Assembly: GCA_021776115.1 (NCBI GenBank)
Contig: JAJFGN010000070.1
Location: 62,001-126,000, forward strand
Direction: 5' to 3'
Origin: Kiloniellaceae bacterium
Lineage (GTDB): Bacteria; Pseudomonadota; Alphaproteobacteria; Kiloniellales; J153
Length of the DNA: 64,000 bases
The notes under the pieces were generated by a model. That model saw only the letters and a program-made list of their open reading frames with translations. It searched no databases and was not told the origin of the DNA. Within the stretch, counting starts at the first letter, position 1. Every line of letters begins with the position of its first letter. This document shows positions 52,392-62,800 of the stretch, piece by piece. The translations under genes and the position numbers were made by a program.

Positions 52392-53792
52392 ATGACCAAG
52401 TTCACCGATTTCGAGATCAAAGATATCTCGCTCGCCGACTGGGGCCGCAAGGAACTTAATATAGCGGAATCCGAGATGCCGGGCCTGATGGCGCTGCGTG
52501 ACGAGTTCGGGACCAAGAAGCCGCTCAAGGGCGCGCGTGTGGCCGGCTCGCTGCACATGACGATCCAGACCGCGGTCTTGATCGAAACGCTCAAGATCTT
52601 GGGCGCGGATCTTCGTTGGGTGTCGTGCAATATTTATTCGACCCAAGACCATGCCGCGGCTGCGATCGCCAAGGCCGGGATCCCGGTTTTTGCCTACAAG
52701 GGCGAATCGCTTGAGGAATATTGGGACTTTACCCACCGCCTTTTCGAGTGGGGCGATGGCGGTGCACCGAACATGATTCTGGACGACGGTGGCGACGCCA
52801 CCTTATTGGTCCATCTGGGTAAGCGCGCGGAAAAGGATATTTCGCTCGTGTCCAAACCGGAGACCGAGGAAGAGGAGTTCATGTTCGCCGCCATCAAGAA
52901 GCGGTTGGAAAGTCAGCCGGGTTGGTATTCGAAAATCGGCAAGGACATACGTGGCGTCACCGAAGAAACGACGACGGGCGTGCACCGGCTCTATCAAATG
53001 GAAAAGCAAGGCAGCCTTCTTTTTCCGGCCATCAACGTCAACGACTCCGTGACCAAATCGAAGTTCGATAATCTTTACGGCTGCCGGGAAAGCCTGGTCG
53101 ACGGTATCCGCCGGGCGACAGACGTCATGATGTCGGGCAAGGTCGCGGTGGTCGCCGGTTTTGGCGATGTTGGCAAGGGGTCTTCCGCTTCTCTACGCAA
53201 CGCCGGGTGCCGGGTGCTAGTCACTGAAATCGACCCGATCTGCGCCTTGCAGGCGGCGATGGAAGGCTACGAGGTCGTCACCATGGAAGATGCCGCGCCG
53301 CGCGGCGATATCTTCGTCACCACGACCGGCAACCTCGACGTCATCACCATCGACCACATGCGCGCCATGAAAGACCGCGCGATCGTGTGTAACATCGGCC
53401 ACTTCGATAACGAGATTCAGGTCGGCGCGCTGCGCAACTTGAAGTGGACCAACATCAAGCCGCAAGTCGACGAGATCGCTTTTGCCGACGATAAGCGGAT
53501 CATTTTGCTGGCCGAGGGGCGCCTGGTGAATCTGGGTTGCGCGACCGGGCATCCCAGCTTCGTGATGAGCGCCTCCTTCACCAATCAGGTGTTGGCGCAG
53601 ATCGAGCTTTGGACCAAGCCCGACGCTTATGAAAAGAAAGTCTATGTCCTGCCCAAGCATTTGGACGAAAAGGTCGCAGCGTTGCATCTGGCCAAGGTCG
53701 GGGCGCACTTGAGTAAGTTGAGCCAGCAGCAGGCTGACTATATCGGCGTTTCGGTCACAGGACCGTTCAAGCCGGAACAATACCGTTACTAA
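52392..53792 (+). CDS. ahcY: Adenosylhomocysteinase
   Basis: 466 residues, the long alphaproteobacterial type with the ~40-residue insertion ([33 protein letters not shown]). NAD-binding [17 protein letters not shown], active-site region [13 protein letters not shown] and [13 protein letters not shown], and the C-terminal KPEQYRY that reaches the partner subunit are complete. It hydrolyses S-adenosylhomocysteine to adenosine and homocysteine, relieving inhibition of methyltransferases. The following gene is a DivL-type kinase. Confidence 0.98.
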   Translation: MTKFTDFEIKDISLADWGRKELNIAESEMPGLMALRDEFGTKKPLKGARVAGSLHMTIQTAVLIETLKILGADLRWVSCNIYSTQDHAAAAIAKAGIPVFAYKGESLEEYWDFTHRLFEWGDGGAPNMILDDGGDATLLVHLGKRAEKDISLVSKPETEEEEFMFAAIKKRLESQPGWYSKIGKDIRGVTEETTTGVHRLYQMEKQGSLLFPAINVNDSVTKSKFDNLYGCRESLVDGIRRATDVMMSGKVAVVAGFGDVGKGSSASLRNAGCRVLVTEIDPICALQAAMEGYEVVTMEDAAPRGDIFVTTTGNLDVITIDHMRAMKDRAIVCNIGHFDNEIQVGALRNLKWTNIKPQVDEIAFADDKRIILLAEGRLVNLGCATGHPSFVMSASFTNQVLAQIELWTKPDAYEKKVYVLPKHLDEKVAALHLAKVGAHLSKLSQQQADYIGVSVTGPFKPEQYRY

Positions 53793-53969
53793 CGCCTAGG
53801 GTAATGGACTAAGGTAATACCCTGCGCGTGGTGTCTTGTCGGCGCCGTGCGAAAGACCTAGACTCTCGACAGATCGACGATTCGGCAGGATGCCGGTCAA
53901 AACGGGGGGCCAGGCCGCGCTGCCGCGAAGCACCGAATCGCATGGCCCCGAGGGATTCGCGTCGCACCG

Positions 53970-56369
53970 ATGCCGTCGGGCATAATTGCAATCAATCTGC
54001 TGGCACAGTATGGCGGCTGGGCCGCAGTGGCCCTATGCGTAATCCTTGCCACCTTCGCCCTGATTTATCGCGCCCGTTGGCGCCGCGCGGAGGATGCGCG
54101 GTCGCAGGCTGAGCAGCGTGTGGATTCCGCTGAGATTGCTTTGTCGGCGGCGCCCTTGGGCTGTCTGGCTTTTTCCCACCTTGACGGGACCATTCAAGCG
54201 TCTCCGCGCCTGATCGAGACCTTGGAGTTGAACGAGAATGAGCCCACGGTCGCTCTGTCGGGCGTGTTGGGCGCGTTCGAGGATGCGAGCGCGCGAAAGC
54301 TTTCGATCGCCCTCGAGGCGCTGCTCGCGCAAGGCGGTGGATTCGCGCACAAGCTGCACGCCGCCGACGGCGCCCGCACATTCGACGTTACGGGTACACG
54401 CGCTCACGCTACCGACGGCGAGGCGGCAGTCGATTTCGTTTGGTTCCACGACACGACAAAGAGTGTGGACGCCTTAACCCAAGCGGAGGCCGAGCGGGAC
54501 GCGCTGACCGGTATTCTGGATACCTTGCCCCTGCCGGTGTGGCGGCGCGATGAGGGTTTGAGCCTAGTTTATTGCAACGCCGCGTACGCCCGGGCAGTGG
54601 ACGCAGAGCGGCCGGCTGTATTGAGCCAGGCGATCGAGCTTTTGGGCAAGGCCAAGTCGGAATCCGCTCTGGCGCTCGCGCGCCGAGCCGCACAGAGCGA
54701 GGCGCCCGCGAGCGAATCCCATCATGTTGTGATCGACGGCGCGCGGCGTCTTCTGGAGATTGGGGAAAGCCCGCTGGGCGACGGAACCCTGGTCGGTCAC
54801 GCGGTGGACCGCACGGACGCCGAGGACTTGGCGGGCGAGCTAAAGCGCCACGTCGAAGCTCACGACGACGTGCTGGAGAACCTGGGCAGCGCCATTGCCA
54901 TCTTCGGCAAGGATTTGCATCTGAGATTTTTCAATACGGCCTATGCCCGCCTGTGGCACCTGGAAGAGTCTTTCCTGAGTACGGAGCCGGGGCTGGGAGA
55001 TATTCTGGAGGTTCTGCGCGAGCAGCGGCGCCTTCCGGAGCATCCCAACTTCCCCGAATACAAGCGCGACTGGATTCGCAGCTTGCAAACCATGATCGAC
55101 ACCATGGAGGAATTGGTTCACCTGCCGGACGGAACGACGCTGCGCAGCCTAGCCAGCCCACATCCCTTCGGTGGCGTGCTCTTCATCTACGAAGACGTAA
55201 CCGACCGTCTGACGTTGGAGCGTTCCTACAACACCCTGATTGAGGTACAGCGCGAGACGCTAGACAATCTTTACGAGGGTGTTGCGGTGTTTGGCGCGGA
55301 CGGTAGGCTCAAGCTCTTCAATCCTGCTTATTCGCGCATCTGGAACCTGGCCACGGACCTGCTGGAACAGAAACCGCACGTGCGGCAATTGTTGGAGCAA
55401 GGGCGGCCATTCTTCGAAGCCGGCGCGCAGCCCTGGGACGAATACGTCGAATCGCGGGCGGCGCGCGCGACCGAGGCGGAGCCGCGCAGCGGGCGGCGCG
55501 CCCGGGCGGACGATTCCGTAATCGATTGGACCCAAGTACCTCTGCCGGACGGTGCTTCGCTGTTCACCTTCCTGGACGTGACCGATTCGAACCGGGTCGA
55601 ACGGGCTCTGCGCGACCGCAACGATGCTCTGGAGACGACCGATCGTTTGAAATCGGAGTTCGTGGCCAATATCTCTTACGAGCTGCGCACGCCGCTTAAC
55701 GCCATCGTCGGTTTTGCCGAAATTCTGGAGAACCAATTCTTCGGCGCCTTGAACGAAAGGCAACTGGAATACAGCCGCGGCATCGTCGAAGCCTCTCAGC
55801 GTCTGATTGCCCTGATCAACGATATCCTCGACTTGGCCACGATCGAGGCCGGTTACATGGAGCTCGACCTCGGCACGGTGGATGTGAAGGGAATTCTCGA
55901 GAGCATCCAGACCCTGGGCCACGAACGCGCGCGTACCCAGAATATTTCGCTACGTGTGGAATGCCCCGAGGGTATCGGCACCGTGATCGCGGATGGGCGG
56001 CGTTTGAAGCAGGCTTTGTTCAACCTGTTGTCCAATGCCTTTAAATTTACGCCGGACGGTGGATCGGTCACGGTGTCGGCGTTGCGTACAGATAACGAGA
56101 TCCAGCTCATTGTCGCCGACAGCGGTGTCGGAATCAGCGAAGAAGATCTAGGCCGGGTCTTTAGAAAATTCGAGCGCGGCGCATCCCAGGCCGGGCAAGG
56201 GGGACAGACGGGGGCTGGACTAGGCCTTTCGCTGGTAAAAAGCCTGGTCGAATTGCACGGCGGTCGGGTCGATCTGCGCTCCACCCCGCAAGAGGGGACG
56301 CAGGTGATTTGCCATATCCCCCTACAGGCGGCGGGTGAGGCAACGCCGCCCCTCGGCGCGACCGCCTAG
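53970..56369 (+). CDS. divL: DivL-like PAS histidine kinase with Tyr in the H-box
   Basis: 799 residues. One membrane helix near the N-terminus (LAQYGGWAAVALCVILATFALIY), then three PAS-like regions starting near 179 (ILDTLPLPVWRRDEG), 299 (VLENLGSAIAIFGKD) and 429 (TLDNLYEGVAVFGAD), a HisKA region and an ATPase domain (LFNLLSNAFKFTPDGG, DSGVGIS, GAGLGLSLV). The phosphoacceptor is Tyr570 (NISYELRTPLNAIVGF) instead of His, as in Caulobacter DivL, which tunes CckA and so CtrA. Length, topology and the nearby tsaE gene also fit DivL. The symbol is by architecture, not by alignment. Confidence 0.82.
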   Translation: MPSGIIAINLLAQYGGWAAVALCVILATFALIYRARWRRAEDARSQAEQRVDSAEIALSAAPLGCLAFSHLDGTIQASPRLIETLELNENEPTVALSGVLGAFEDASARKLSIALEALLAQGGGFAHKLHAADGARTFDVTGTRAHATDGEAAVDFVWFHDTTKSVDALTQAEAERDALTGILDTLPLPVWRRDEGLSLVYCNAAYARAVDAERPAVLSQAIELLGKAKSESALALARRAAQSEAPASESHHVVIDGARRLLEIGESPLGDGTLVGHAVDRTDAEDLAGELKRHVEAHDDVLENLGSAIAIFGKDLHLRFFNTAYARLWHLEESFLSTEPGLGDILEVLREQRRLPEHPNFPEYKRDWIRSLQTMIDTMEELVHLPDGTTLRSLASPHPFGGVLFIYEDVTDRLTLERSYNTLIEVQRETLDNLYEGVAVFGADGRLKLFNPAYSRIWNLATDLLEQKPHVRQLLEQGRPFFEAGAQPWDEYVESRAARATEAEPRSGRRARADDSVIDWTQVPLPDGASLFTFLDVTDSNRVERALRDRNDALETTDRLKSEFVANISYELRTPLNAIVGFAEILENQFFGALNERQLEYSRGIVEASQRLIALINDILDLATIEAGYMELDLGTVDVKGILESIQTLGHERARTQNISLRVECPEGIGTVIADGRRLKQALFNLLSNAFKFTPDGGSVTVSALRTDNEIQLIVADSGVGISEEDLGRVFRKFERGASQAGQGGQTGAGLGLSLVKSLVELHGGRVDLRSTPQEGTQVICHIPLQAAGEATPPLGATA

Positions 56370-56400
56370 CCGCAAGCGCCCGGCTCTTTCAAGCATTTTG

Positions 56401-57417
56401 TCAACCGTGCCCTGGCACACCCTTGGTGGTCGAGTATTCCCAGTGCAGGGCCTGGTCCGGGTAAACCAGGGCATGGATTGCGTGCGCCGCCATCGCCGCT
56501 TCGGAAAAACCGCAGAGGATGAGCTTCAGCTTGCCCGGATAGCTCGCGATATCGCCGATCGCGAACACGCCCGGCGCGCTGCTCTGGCAGGTTTTCGGAT
56601 CGATGGTGACGTGATTGTGGTCGAGATCCAGCCCCCATTGGGCGATTGGCCCCAGGTTCATGGATAGACCGAAGAAGGGCAGAAGAACATCGGCTTCCAG
56701 GCGGCGCATTTCGCCGTCCAGGGTTTTCACGGTCACGGCCTCCAGCCGGCCGCCCTCGCCCTCCAGTCCGGCCAACTGATAGGGCACGACTAACTCGACA
56801 ACCTCCCCGCTTTCGGCCAAAGCGTGCAGGCGCCCGACGCTTTCCGGTGCGCCGCGGAATTTGGGCCGGCGGTGCACGACATAAATTTTGCTCGCCAGTT
56901 CCGCGAGCGATAGCACCCAGTCGAGCGCCGAGTCGCCGCCGCCCGCGATCACAACGCGCTTACCGCGAAAATTTTCTCGCCGCTTGACCGTGTAGAACAC
57001 GCTGGTGCCCTCGAACTCCGCAAGGTGCGCCAGGGGTGGCCGGTTTGCGCCAAAGGCGCCGCCGCCCGCCGCGATCATCACGGCGCAGGCGTCGATCCGG
57101 GTGCCGGCCGAGGTTTCGACCAACCAGCGTTCGCCATTTCTCGTCAGGCCCGTGACTTGCTGACCCAGGTGATACACTGGATCGAAGGGCGCCGCCTGTT
57201 CGGCCAAGCGCGTGACGATATCCTCGGCCAGAATTTTAGGGAATCCGGGGATATCGTAGATCGGCTTTTCCGGATAGAGCGCGGCGCATTGCCCACCCAC
57301 GGCCTCCAGGGTATCGATCACATGGCAACGCATTTTCAGCATGCCGCATTCGAAGACGGCGAAGAGGCCAACCGGGCCGGCGCCGATAATAGCGATGTCT
57401 GTGGTATGCTCGGTCAT
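56401..57417 (-). CDS. Ferredoxin/flavodoxin-NADP reductase, thioredoxin-reductase-like
   Basis: 338 residues from ATG 57417 (MTEHTTDIAIIGAGPVGLFA). FAD motif IGAGPVG (11-17), VGGQCAALYPEKPIYDIPG (40 on), NADPH motif AGGGDSALDWVLSL, and the C-terminal GVFAIGDIASYPGKLKLILCGFSEAAMAAHA. The redox CxxC of thioredoxin reductase is absent, which identifies the YumC-type ferredoxin-NADP reductases. The last residues HWEYSTTKGVPGHG include the C-terminal aromatic stacking region. It converges with the DivL gene (31 bases apart) and is divergent from tsaE. Confidence 0.92.
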   Translation of the reverse strand: MTEHTTDIAIIGAGPVGLFAVFECGMLKMRCHVIDTLEAVGGQCAALYPEKPIYDIPGFPKILAEDIVTRLAEQAAPFDPVYHLGQQVTGLTRNGERWLVETSAGTRIDACAVMIAAGGGAFGANRPPLAHLAEFEGTSVFYTVKRRENFRGKRVVIAGGGDSALDWVLSLAELASKIYVVHRRPKFRGAPESVGRLHALAESGEVVELVVPYQLAGLEGEGGRLEAVTVKTLDGEMRRLEADVLLPFFGLSMNLGPIAQWGLDLDHNHVTIDPKTCQSSAPGVFAIGDIASYPGKLKLILCGFSEAAMAAHAIHALVYPDQALHWEYSTTKGVPGHG

Positions 57418-57551
57418 GGCACCCCGCTTGTTCGCCAAGCAGAACCACGGGCGGCGTGGTTTTGCAAGTCTTGCCAGTACGTAACGCGCGCTACCGCCGC
57501 CACCGCCTCTCCGGTTGCCGCTTTGCGCCTTGGCCGGTAAAAGCTCGGGTT

Positions 57552-58040
57552 ATGGCCGCGCCGCTTTCGCGCTCTATCAGTCTTAGTCTGGACTTGCCCG
57601 ATGTGGCGGCAACCGCCGCCTTGGCGCAAGCCGTGGCCGGCCGCGTGCGTCCGGGCGACGTCGTCGCCTTGTTCGGCGATCTGGGCACGGGCAAGACGAC
57701 CTTCGCGCGGGCCTTTATCCATGCGCTATCCGGCGCCGCCGAGGAAGACGTGCCCAGCCCAACCTTCACACTGGTGCAAGTTTACGAACGCGCGCCCGCG
57801 CCGGTCTGGCACTTCGATCTCTATCGCCTGGAGCGGCCGGAAGAGGTCTATGAGTTGGGCTTCGAGGACGCCTTGGCGCAAGGCATATCGCTGATCGAGT
57901 GGCCGGAACGTCTTGGTCCGCTTCTGCCGCGTGACCGGCTCGACCTGAGACTGAATTTCGCCGCGGATCCTAACGCGCGCCTGGCCGAACTGAGCGGCCA
58001 CGGAAGCTGGGCGACGCGGTGCGGGGAGTTGTCTTTATGA
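57552..58040 (+). CDS. tsaE: tRNA t6A biosynthesis ATPase TsaE
   Basis: 162 residues from ATG 57552; upstream in-frame residues have no family character. Walker A GDLGTGKT (42-49), then SPTFTLVQVYE, the WHFDLYRLERPEEVYELGFEDAL stretch and SLIEWPERLG, all standard in TsaE/YjeE. With TsaB, TsaC and TsaD it makes threonylcarbamoyladenosine-37 in tRNA. Its stop overlaps the amgK-like start as ATGA. In Caulobacter and relatives tsaE also sits near divL (recollection). Confidence 0.94.
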   Translation: MAAPLSRSISLSLDLPDVAATAALAQAVAGRVRPGDVVALFGDLGTGKTTFARAFIHALSGAAEEDVPSPTFTLVQVYERAPAPVWHFDLYRLERPEEVYELGFEDALAQGISLIEWPERLGPLLPRDRLDLRLNFAADPNARLAELSGHGSWATRCGELSL

Positions 58041-59056
58041 CCGCAAATCGCGCCCCGCTGATCGACGCGTTTCTCGCGGCTGCGGGTTGGTCCGGGTCGT
58101 CGCGCCGCTTATTGGCCGCCGACGCTTCCTTCCGCCGCTATGACCGGGTCACGCGTGGAGACGCGCGGGCGGTCCTTATGGATGCCCCGCCGCCCAAGGA
58201 AAGTGTGACGGCCTTTCTGCGGGTAGCAACGCGGCTGATCGATCTGGGGCTCAGCGCGCCACGTCCGCTGCATGTCGATGAGTCCGCCGGCTTGCTGCTG
58301 CTGGAAGATTTCGGCGACCGTACCTTCACCCGAGCCCTGGCGGAGGGAGTGGAAGACTCCACGCTTTATCCCTTGGCGATCGATACCTTGATCGCGTTGC
58401 ATCGTGCCTGGCAATCTGCGACGCATGACGCTACAGGCTTGCCGCCTTATGACGACGTGCGCCTGCTCGAGGAAGCGGCGCTTTTCGCCGTGTGGTTTCT
58501 GCCCGCGGTGCGGGGCGTGGAGACACCGGATGTCCTCAAGGTCTCGTACCTCGAGGCGTGGCGCGCTGTTTTGCCCGGTGCGCACGGCGTGCCCGATACC
58601 CTGGTTTTGCGCGATTATCACGTCGATAATCTCATGCTGCTCCAGGATCGCGCCGGAATCGCGGCCTGCGGTGTGCTCGATTTTCAGGACGCGGTTATCG
58701 GGCCTTGTTCTTATGACGTCGTTTCCTTGTTGGAGGACGCCCGGCGCGATATCGCGCCCGCCATCGTGGAGGCCATGCTGACCCGCTACCTCGACGCATT
58801 CCCGGATCTGAACCGGGCCGCGTTCCAGGACTCCTACGCCGTCCTGGGAGCGCAGCGCGCGGCCAAGATCATCGGGATATTTACGCGTCTGCAGCGGCGC
58901 GATTCCAAGGCGCAGTACTTGCGCCACATCCCGCGATTGTGGCGATTGCTCGAGGCGGGTTTGGAAGGACCGGTACTGGCCCCGGTCAAGGCATGGTTCG
59001 ATCGTGAGGTGCCGGCCGAACAGCGTATAACGCCGCCCGTCGAGGTGCGGCCATGA
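58037..59056 (+). CDS. amgK: Cell-wall sugar kinase AmgK (aminoglycoside phosphotransferase family)
   Basis: 339 residues from ATG 58037. APH fold: ASFRRYDRV and VLMDAPPPKESV near the start, the catalytic LRDYHVDNLML and the metal-binding VLDFQDAVIGP, ending with LQRRDSKAQYLRHIPRLWRLL. Proteins of this type followed directly by a nucleotidyltransferase are AmgK (anomeric N-acetylmuramate/N-acetylglucosamine kinase) with MurU. They turn recovered MurNAc into UDP-MurNAc and bypass de novo synthesis. Overlaps both neighbours by 4 bases, so the three genes are tightly coupled. Confidence 0.87.
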   Translation: MTANRAPLIDAFLAAAGWSGSSRRLLAADASFRRYDRVTRGDARAVLMDAPPPKESVTAFLRVATRLIDLGLSAPRPLHVDESAGLLLLEDFGDRTFTRALAEGVEDSTLYPLAIDTLIALHRAWQSATHDATGLPPYDDVRLLEEAALFAVWFLPAVRGVETPDVLKVSYLEAWRAVLPGAHGVPDTLVLRDYHVDNLMLLQDRAGIAACGVLDFQDAVIGPCSYDVVSLLEDARRDIAPAIVEAMLTRYLDAFPDLNRAAFQDSYAVLGAQRAAKIIGIFTRLQRRDSKAQYLRHIPRLWRLLEAGLEGPVLAPVKAWFDREVPAEQRITPPVEVRP

Positions 59057-59826
59057 GGGGCGCCACGAAAAAGCCCCCGGCCCAGAAGAATAAAACGGTC
59101 ATCCCAAAACGGGCCATGATCCTGGCCGCCGGCCTGGGTGAGCGAATGCGGCCCCTGACCGCCACCCGGCCCAAGCCTCTGATCGAAGTGCGGGGGCGCG
59201 CGATGATCGATTCCGTCCTCGATCGTCTGGAGACAGCCGGTGTGAACGAGGCGGTCGTGAACCTGCACTACCTCGGACATATGATCGAGGCGCATCTAAA
59301 GGACCGCACGCATCCGCGCGTCTCCTTCTCACCCGAAGCCGAGCGTTTGGAAACCGGCGGCGGCGTGCGCAACGCCCTGCCGTTGCTTGGCGAGGAGACG
59401 TTTTTCGTCATCAATGGCGACATTTGTTGGCTCGACGGCTGCACGCCGGCTTTGGACCGCTTGGCGGCCGCTTGGGACGACGCCCGAATGGACGCGCTGC
59501 TACTGGTGCACCCCACGGCCTTCGCGGTTGGCTACGAAGGACGCGGCGACTTTTTCCTGGATCCCCACGGGCGTCTGCGCCGCCGTGGGGAGCGCGAAGT
59601 TGCCCCCTTTGTCTTCGCCGGTATGCAAATTCTCCACCCGCGCTTGTTCGACGATGCGCCGGATGGTGCCTTTTCACTCAACCGCTTGTATAACGCGGCG
59701 GCCGAGCGGGAACGCCTCTGGGGTCTGCGCCACGACGGCGATTGGTTTCACGTCGGAACGCCCGAACAGCTCGCCGAGGTCGAGGATGAACTGCATCATC
59801 TGAGCATTCACTCGGTGCACCGGTGA
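59053..59826 (+). CDS. murU: N-acetylmuramate-1-phosphate uridylyltransferase MurU
   Basis: 257 residues. The nucleotidyltransferase signature AMILAAGLGERMRPLT begins at residue 21 and is followed by TRPKPLIEVRGRAMIDSVLDRL; FSPEAERLETGGGVRNALPLL and FFVINGDICW complete the sugar-1-phosphate uridylyltransferase pattern. Residues 1-20 (GATKKPPAQKNKTVIPK) are a basic extension; an alternative start at the second Met would remove it. The ATG overlaps the amgK stop as ATGA. Supports peptidoglycan recycling with AmgK. Confidence 0.88.
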   Translation: MRGATKKPPAQKNKTVIPKRAMILAAGLGERMRPLTATRPKPLIEVRGRAMIDSVLDRLETAGVNEAVVNLHYLGHMIEAHLKDRTHPRVSFSPEAERLETGGGVRNALPLLGEETFFVINGDICWLDGCTPALDRLAAAWDDARMDALLLVHPTAFAVGYEGRGDFFLDPHGRLRRRGEREVAPFVFAGMQILHPRLFDDAPDGAFSLNRLYNAAAERERLWGLRHDGDWFHVGTPEQLAEVEDELHHLSIHSVHR

Positions 59827-59844
59827 GCGTTCCGTGAGCGCCCT

Positions 59845-62800
59845 ATGAACTCTGGGGCATTTGCGTCAAGCAGGGACGCGCCGGCGTTCTATAACATCGC
59901 GCCCAACGTTTCCTTCGTCGATGCCCTGGCTCGGGGCTTGTTGGCGCGCAGCGCCGGCGATCCGCTGACCCTCGCCCGGCACATGATCCTCCTGCCGACC
60001 CGGCGCGCCTGCCGCGCGTTGCAGGAGGCTTTCCTGCGTGCCAGCGAAGGCCGGCCCCTGTTGCTGCCGCGCCTGGTACCGCTGGGCGACATCGATGCCG
60101 AGGAATTGATCCTGGCCGGCGACGACGCCAGAACCGGGACCATCGATGCCTTGACCCTGCCACCCGCGATTCCGGTCCTGCGCCGGCAGCTTTTGCTCGC
60201 GCGCCTGATCCAGCATTGGGCCCAGGTGCGTGGCCAAACGCCGAGCGAGGATCTGGCCGTGCGCCTGGCCGGAGAGTTGGCCCGCCTGCTCGATCAGGTC
60301 GAGACGGAGGGCCTCGATTTCACCGGCCTGGAAGGCCTGGCCCCGGCCGACTACGCCGATCATTGGCAGATCACCCTGCGCTTCCTGGTCATCCTGACCG
60401 AACGCTGGCCGGCGGTTCAGGCCGAGCTGGGATGCATCGGTCCGGCCGAGCGCCGCCGCCGCTTGCTGGAGTTGCAAGCCGAGGCGTGGACCGGCGCCCC
60501 GCCCGATCATCCGGTCGTTGCCGCCGGCTCGACCGGCAGTATTCCTGCGACCGCCGCACTTTTGGGTGTGATCGCGCGCTTGCCGCAGGGGGCCGTAGTC
60601 TTGCCCGGTTTAGACCGCACCTGCGACGATGCAACCTGGGGGGCCATTCAAGAAGACCCCTCACACGCACAGCATGGCTTGGCCGCCCTGCTCGCCCGCC
60701 TGGAGGTCCCGCGCGAGGCGGTCCGGGACTGGCCGGGCGGAGAGCCGCCCGGTGCGCCAGACAGCAGAGTCCGCTTGGCCAACCTCGCGCTCGCCCCCGC
60801 CTCTGCCACCGCCGAGTGGCATGCGGCAAGCAAGGGAGTCGCACCCAAGGAGCTCGAGACGGCCTTGGGCGGCGTGCGGCGTATCGATTGTCCCGGGCCG
60901 GGCGAGGAGGCTGGGACTATCGCGCTGTTGTTGCGCGAGGCGCTGGAGGAGCCGGGCCGCCGGGCCGCCTTGGTCACGCCCGACCGGATTCTGGCGCGCC
61001 GGGTCGCCTCGGCCTTGGGCCGTTGGGGCATAGCGGTCGACGATTCCGCCGGAACTCCCTTGGCCGACACACCGTTGGGCGCCTTTATGCGCTTGACGGC
61101 GGAGATGGTAGCCGAAGGTCTGGCCCCGCTGGGGCTGCTCGCCGCGCTCAAGCATCCGCTCGCGGCTGGTGGGCGGTCGCCGGGCGGTTTTCGTAGCCGC
61201 GTCCGCGCTCTCGAGCGGTGTATCCTGCGTGGAGCCAGGCCGGCACCGGGCTTCGCCGGCCTGAGACCGGCGTTGCGCGCCACCCGTGCGGATAAGGCGC
61301 TGATCGCCTGGCTGAAGGATTTGGAGGCCCTGTGCGCGCCGCTGGTGAAGGCGATGCGCGGCGCGCGCTCGCTAAGCGAGTTGATCGATGCGCATATAGG
61401 CGTCGCTGAGGGCCTGGCGGCGACGTCCGAAGAGACCGGGGCGGAGCGCCTCTGGGCCGGTGAGGCAGGCGAGGCCATGGCCGAATTCCTGGCCGAGTTG
61501 CGCGGGGCCGCGGCGGAGGTGCCCGATCTGGCCGGCAAGGGTATGGGCGCGCGCTATCCGGCCTTGTTGTCGGCCGTGCTCGTGGGCCAGGCGGTGCGCC
61601 CGCGCTACGGCCGCCATCCGCGCCTGGCGATCTGGGGGCCCTTGGAAGCCCGCCTGCAACATGTCGATCTCGTCATTCTGGGCGGGCTGAATGAAGGTAC
61701 CTGGCCGGCCGAGGTCGAACCTGGCCCCTGGCTCAGCAGGCCCATGCGTGCCGCTTTCGGCCTGCCCGCGCCGGAGCGGCGCATCGGCTTGTCCGCACAC
61801 GATTTCGCCCAGGCGTTTTGCGCGCCGAACGTGGTGTTGACGCGGGCCATTCGGGTTGATGGCACGCCCACTGTGCCCTCCCGTTGGCTCCTGCGGCTCG
61901 ACGCCTTACTCAGCACTTTCGAGGGCCGGCCGAGCTTAAGCGCGGAGGCTCAGTCCCCCATCGCCTGGGCCGAGGCGCTGGATCGGCCCAGGCGTTGGAT
62001 CGACTCCGGGCCACCGGCGCCCCGCCCGCCGCGCGCGGCACGGCCGCGAAAGCTCTCGGTCACAGCGGTCGAGACCTGGATGCGCGATCCTTACGATCTC
62101 TACGCCCGGCGCATTCTGGATCTTGCCGCGCTCGACCCGCTCGACGCCGATCCCGGCGCGGCGGAGTTGGGAACGCTTGTGCACGCGGCGCTCGAATCTT
62201 ACCTCCGCGGTCATCCGGATGGTCCGCCTAACGATCCCGAAGTGGCCTTGATCGCCTGCGGCCGTGCGGTCTTCGAGGCCGATGCCACGCCCCCTGGCAT
62301 TCGTGCCTTCTGGTGGCCTCGTTTCAAACGCATCGCTCAATGGTTCGCGGCTCAGGAGCAGGGCGGCGCGGACATCGGGCGCCGCTTCGCCGAGGTCAAG
62401 GGACGCTTGGTCATCGCTGCGCCCGGCGGCGATTTCGAATTGACCGCGACGGCCGACCGCATCGACCTGCGCGGCGACGAAAGCTTGACGATCCTGGATT
62501 ACAAGACCGGCGGTGTGCCCTCGGCCAAAGAGGTCGAGTTCGGGTTTTCTCCACAACTACCGCTCGAAGCCGCAATCGCGGCGGCGGGCGGCTTCGAATC
62601 CGTGCCCGGTGCACCGGTGGCGCGCTTGGAATACTGGCGTCTAACCGGTGCCGAGCCGCCGGGCATGATCAGGTCCCTCGCGGGCGATCCGAGTGCGCGG
62701 GCGGCGGAAGCGCTGGAGGGGTTGGGGCAACTGATCACAAAGTTCGACGATCCGGCGACGCCCTACCTCGCGCGGCCCCGGCCCAAATGGGCCGGGCGCT

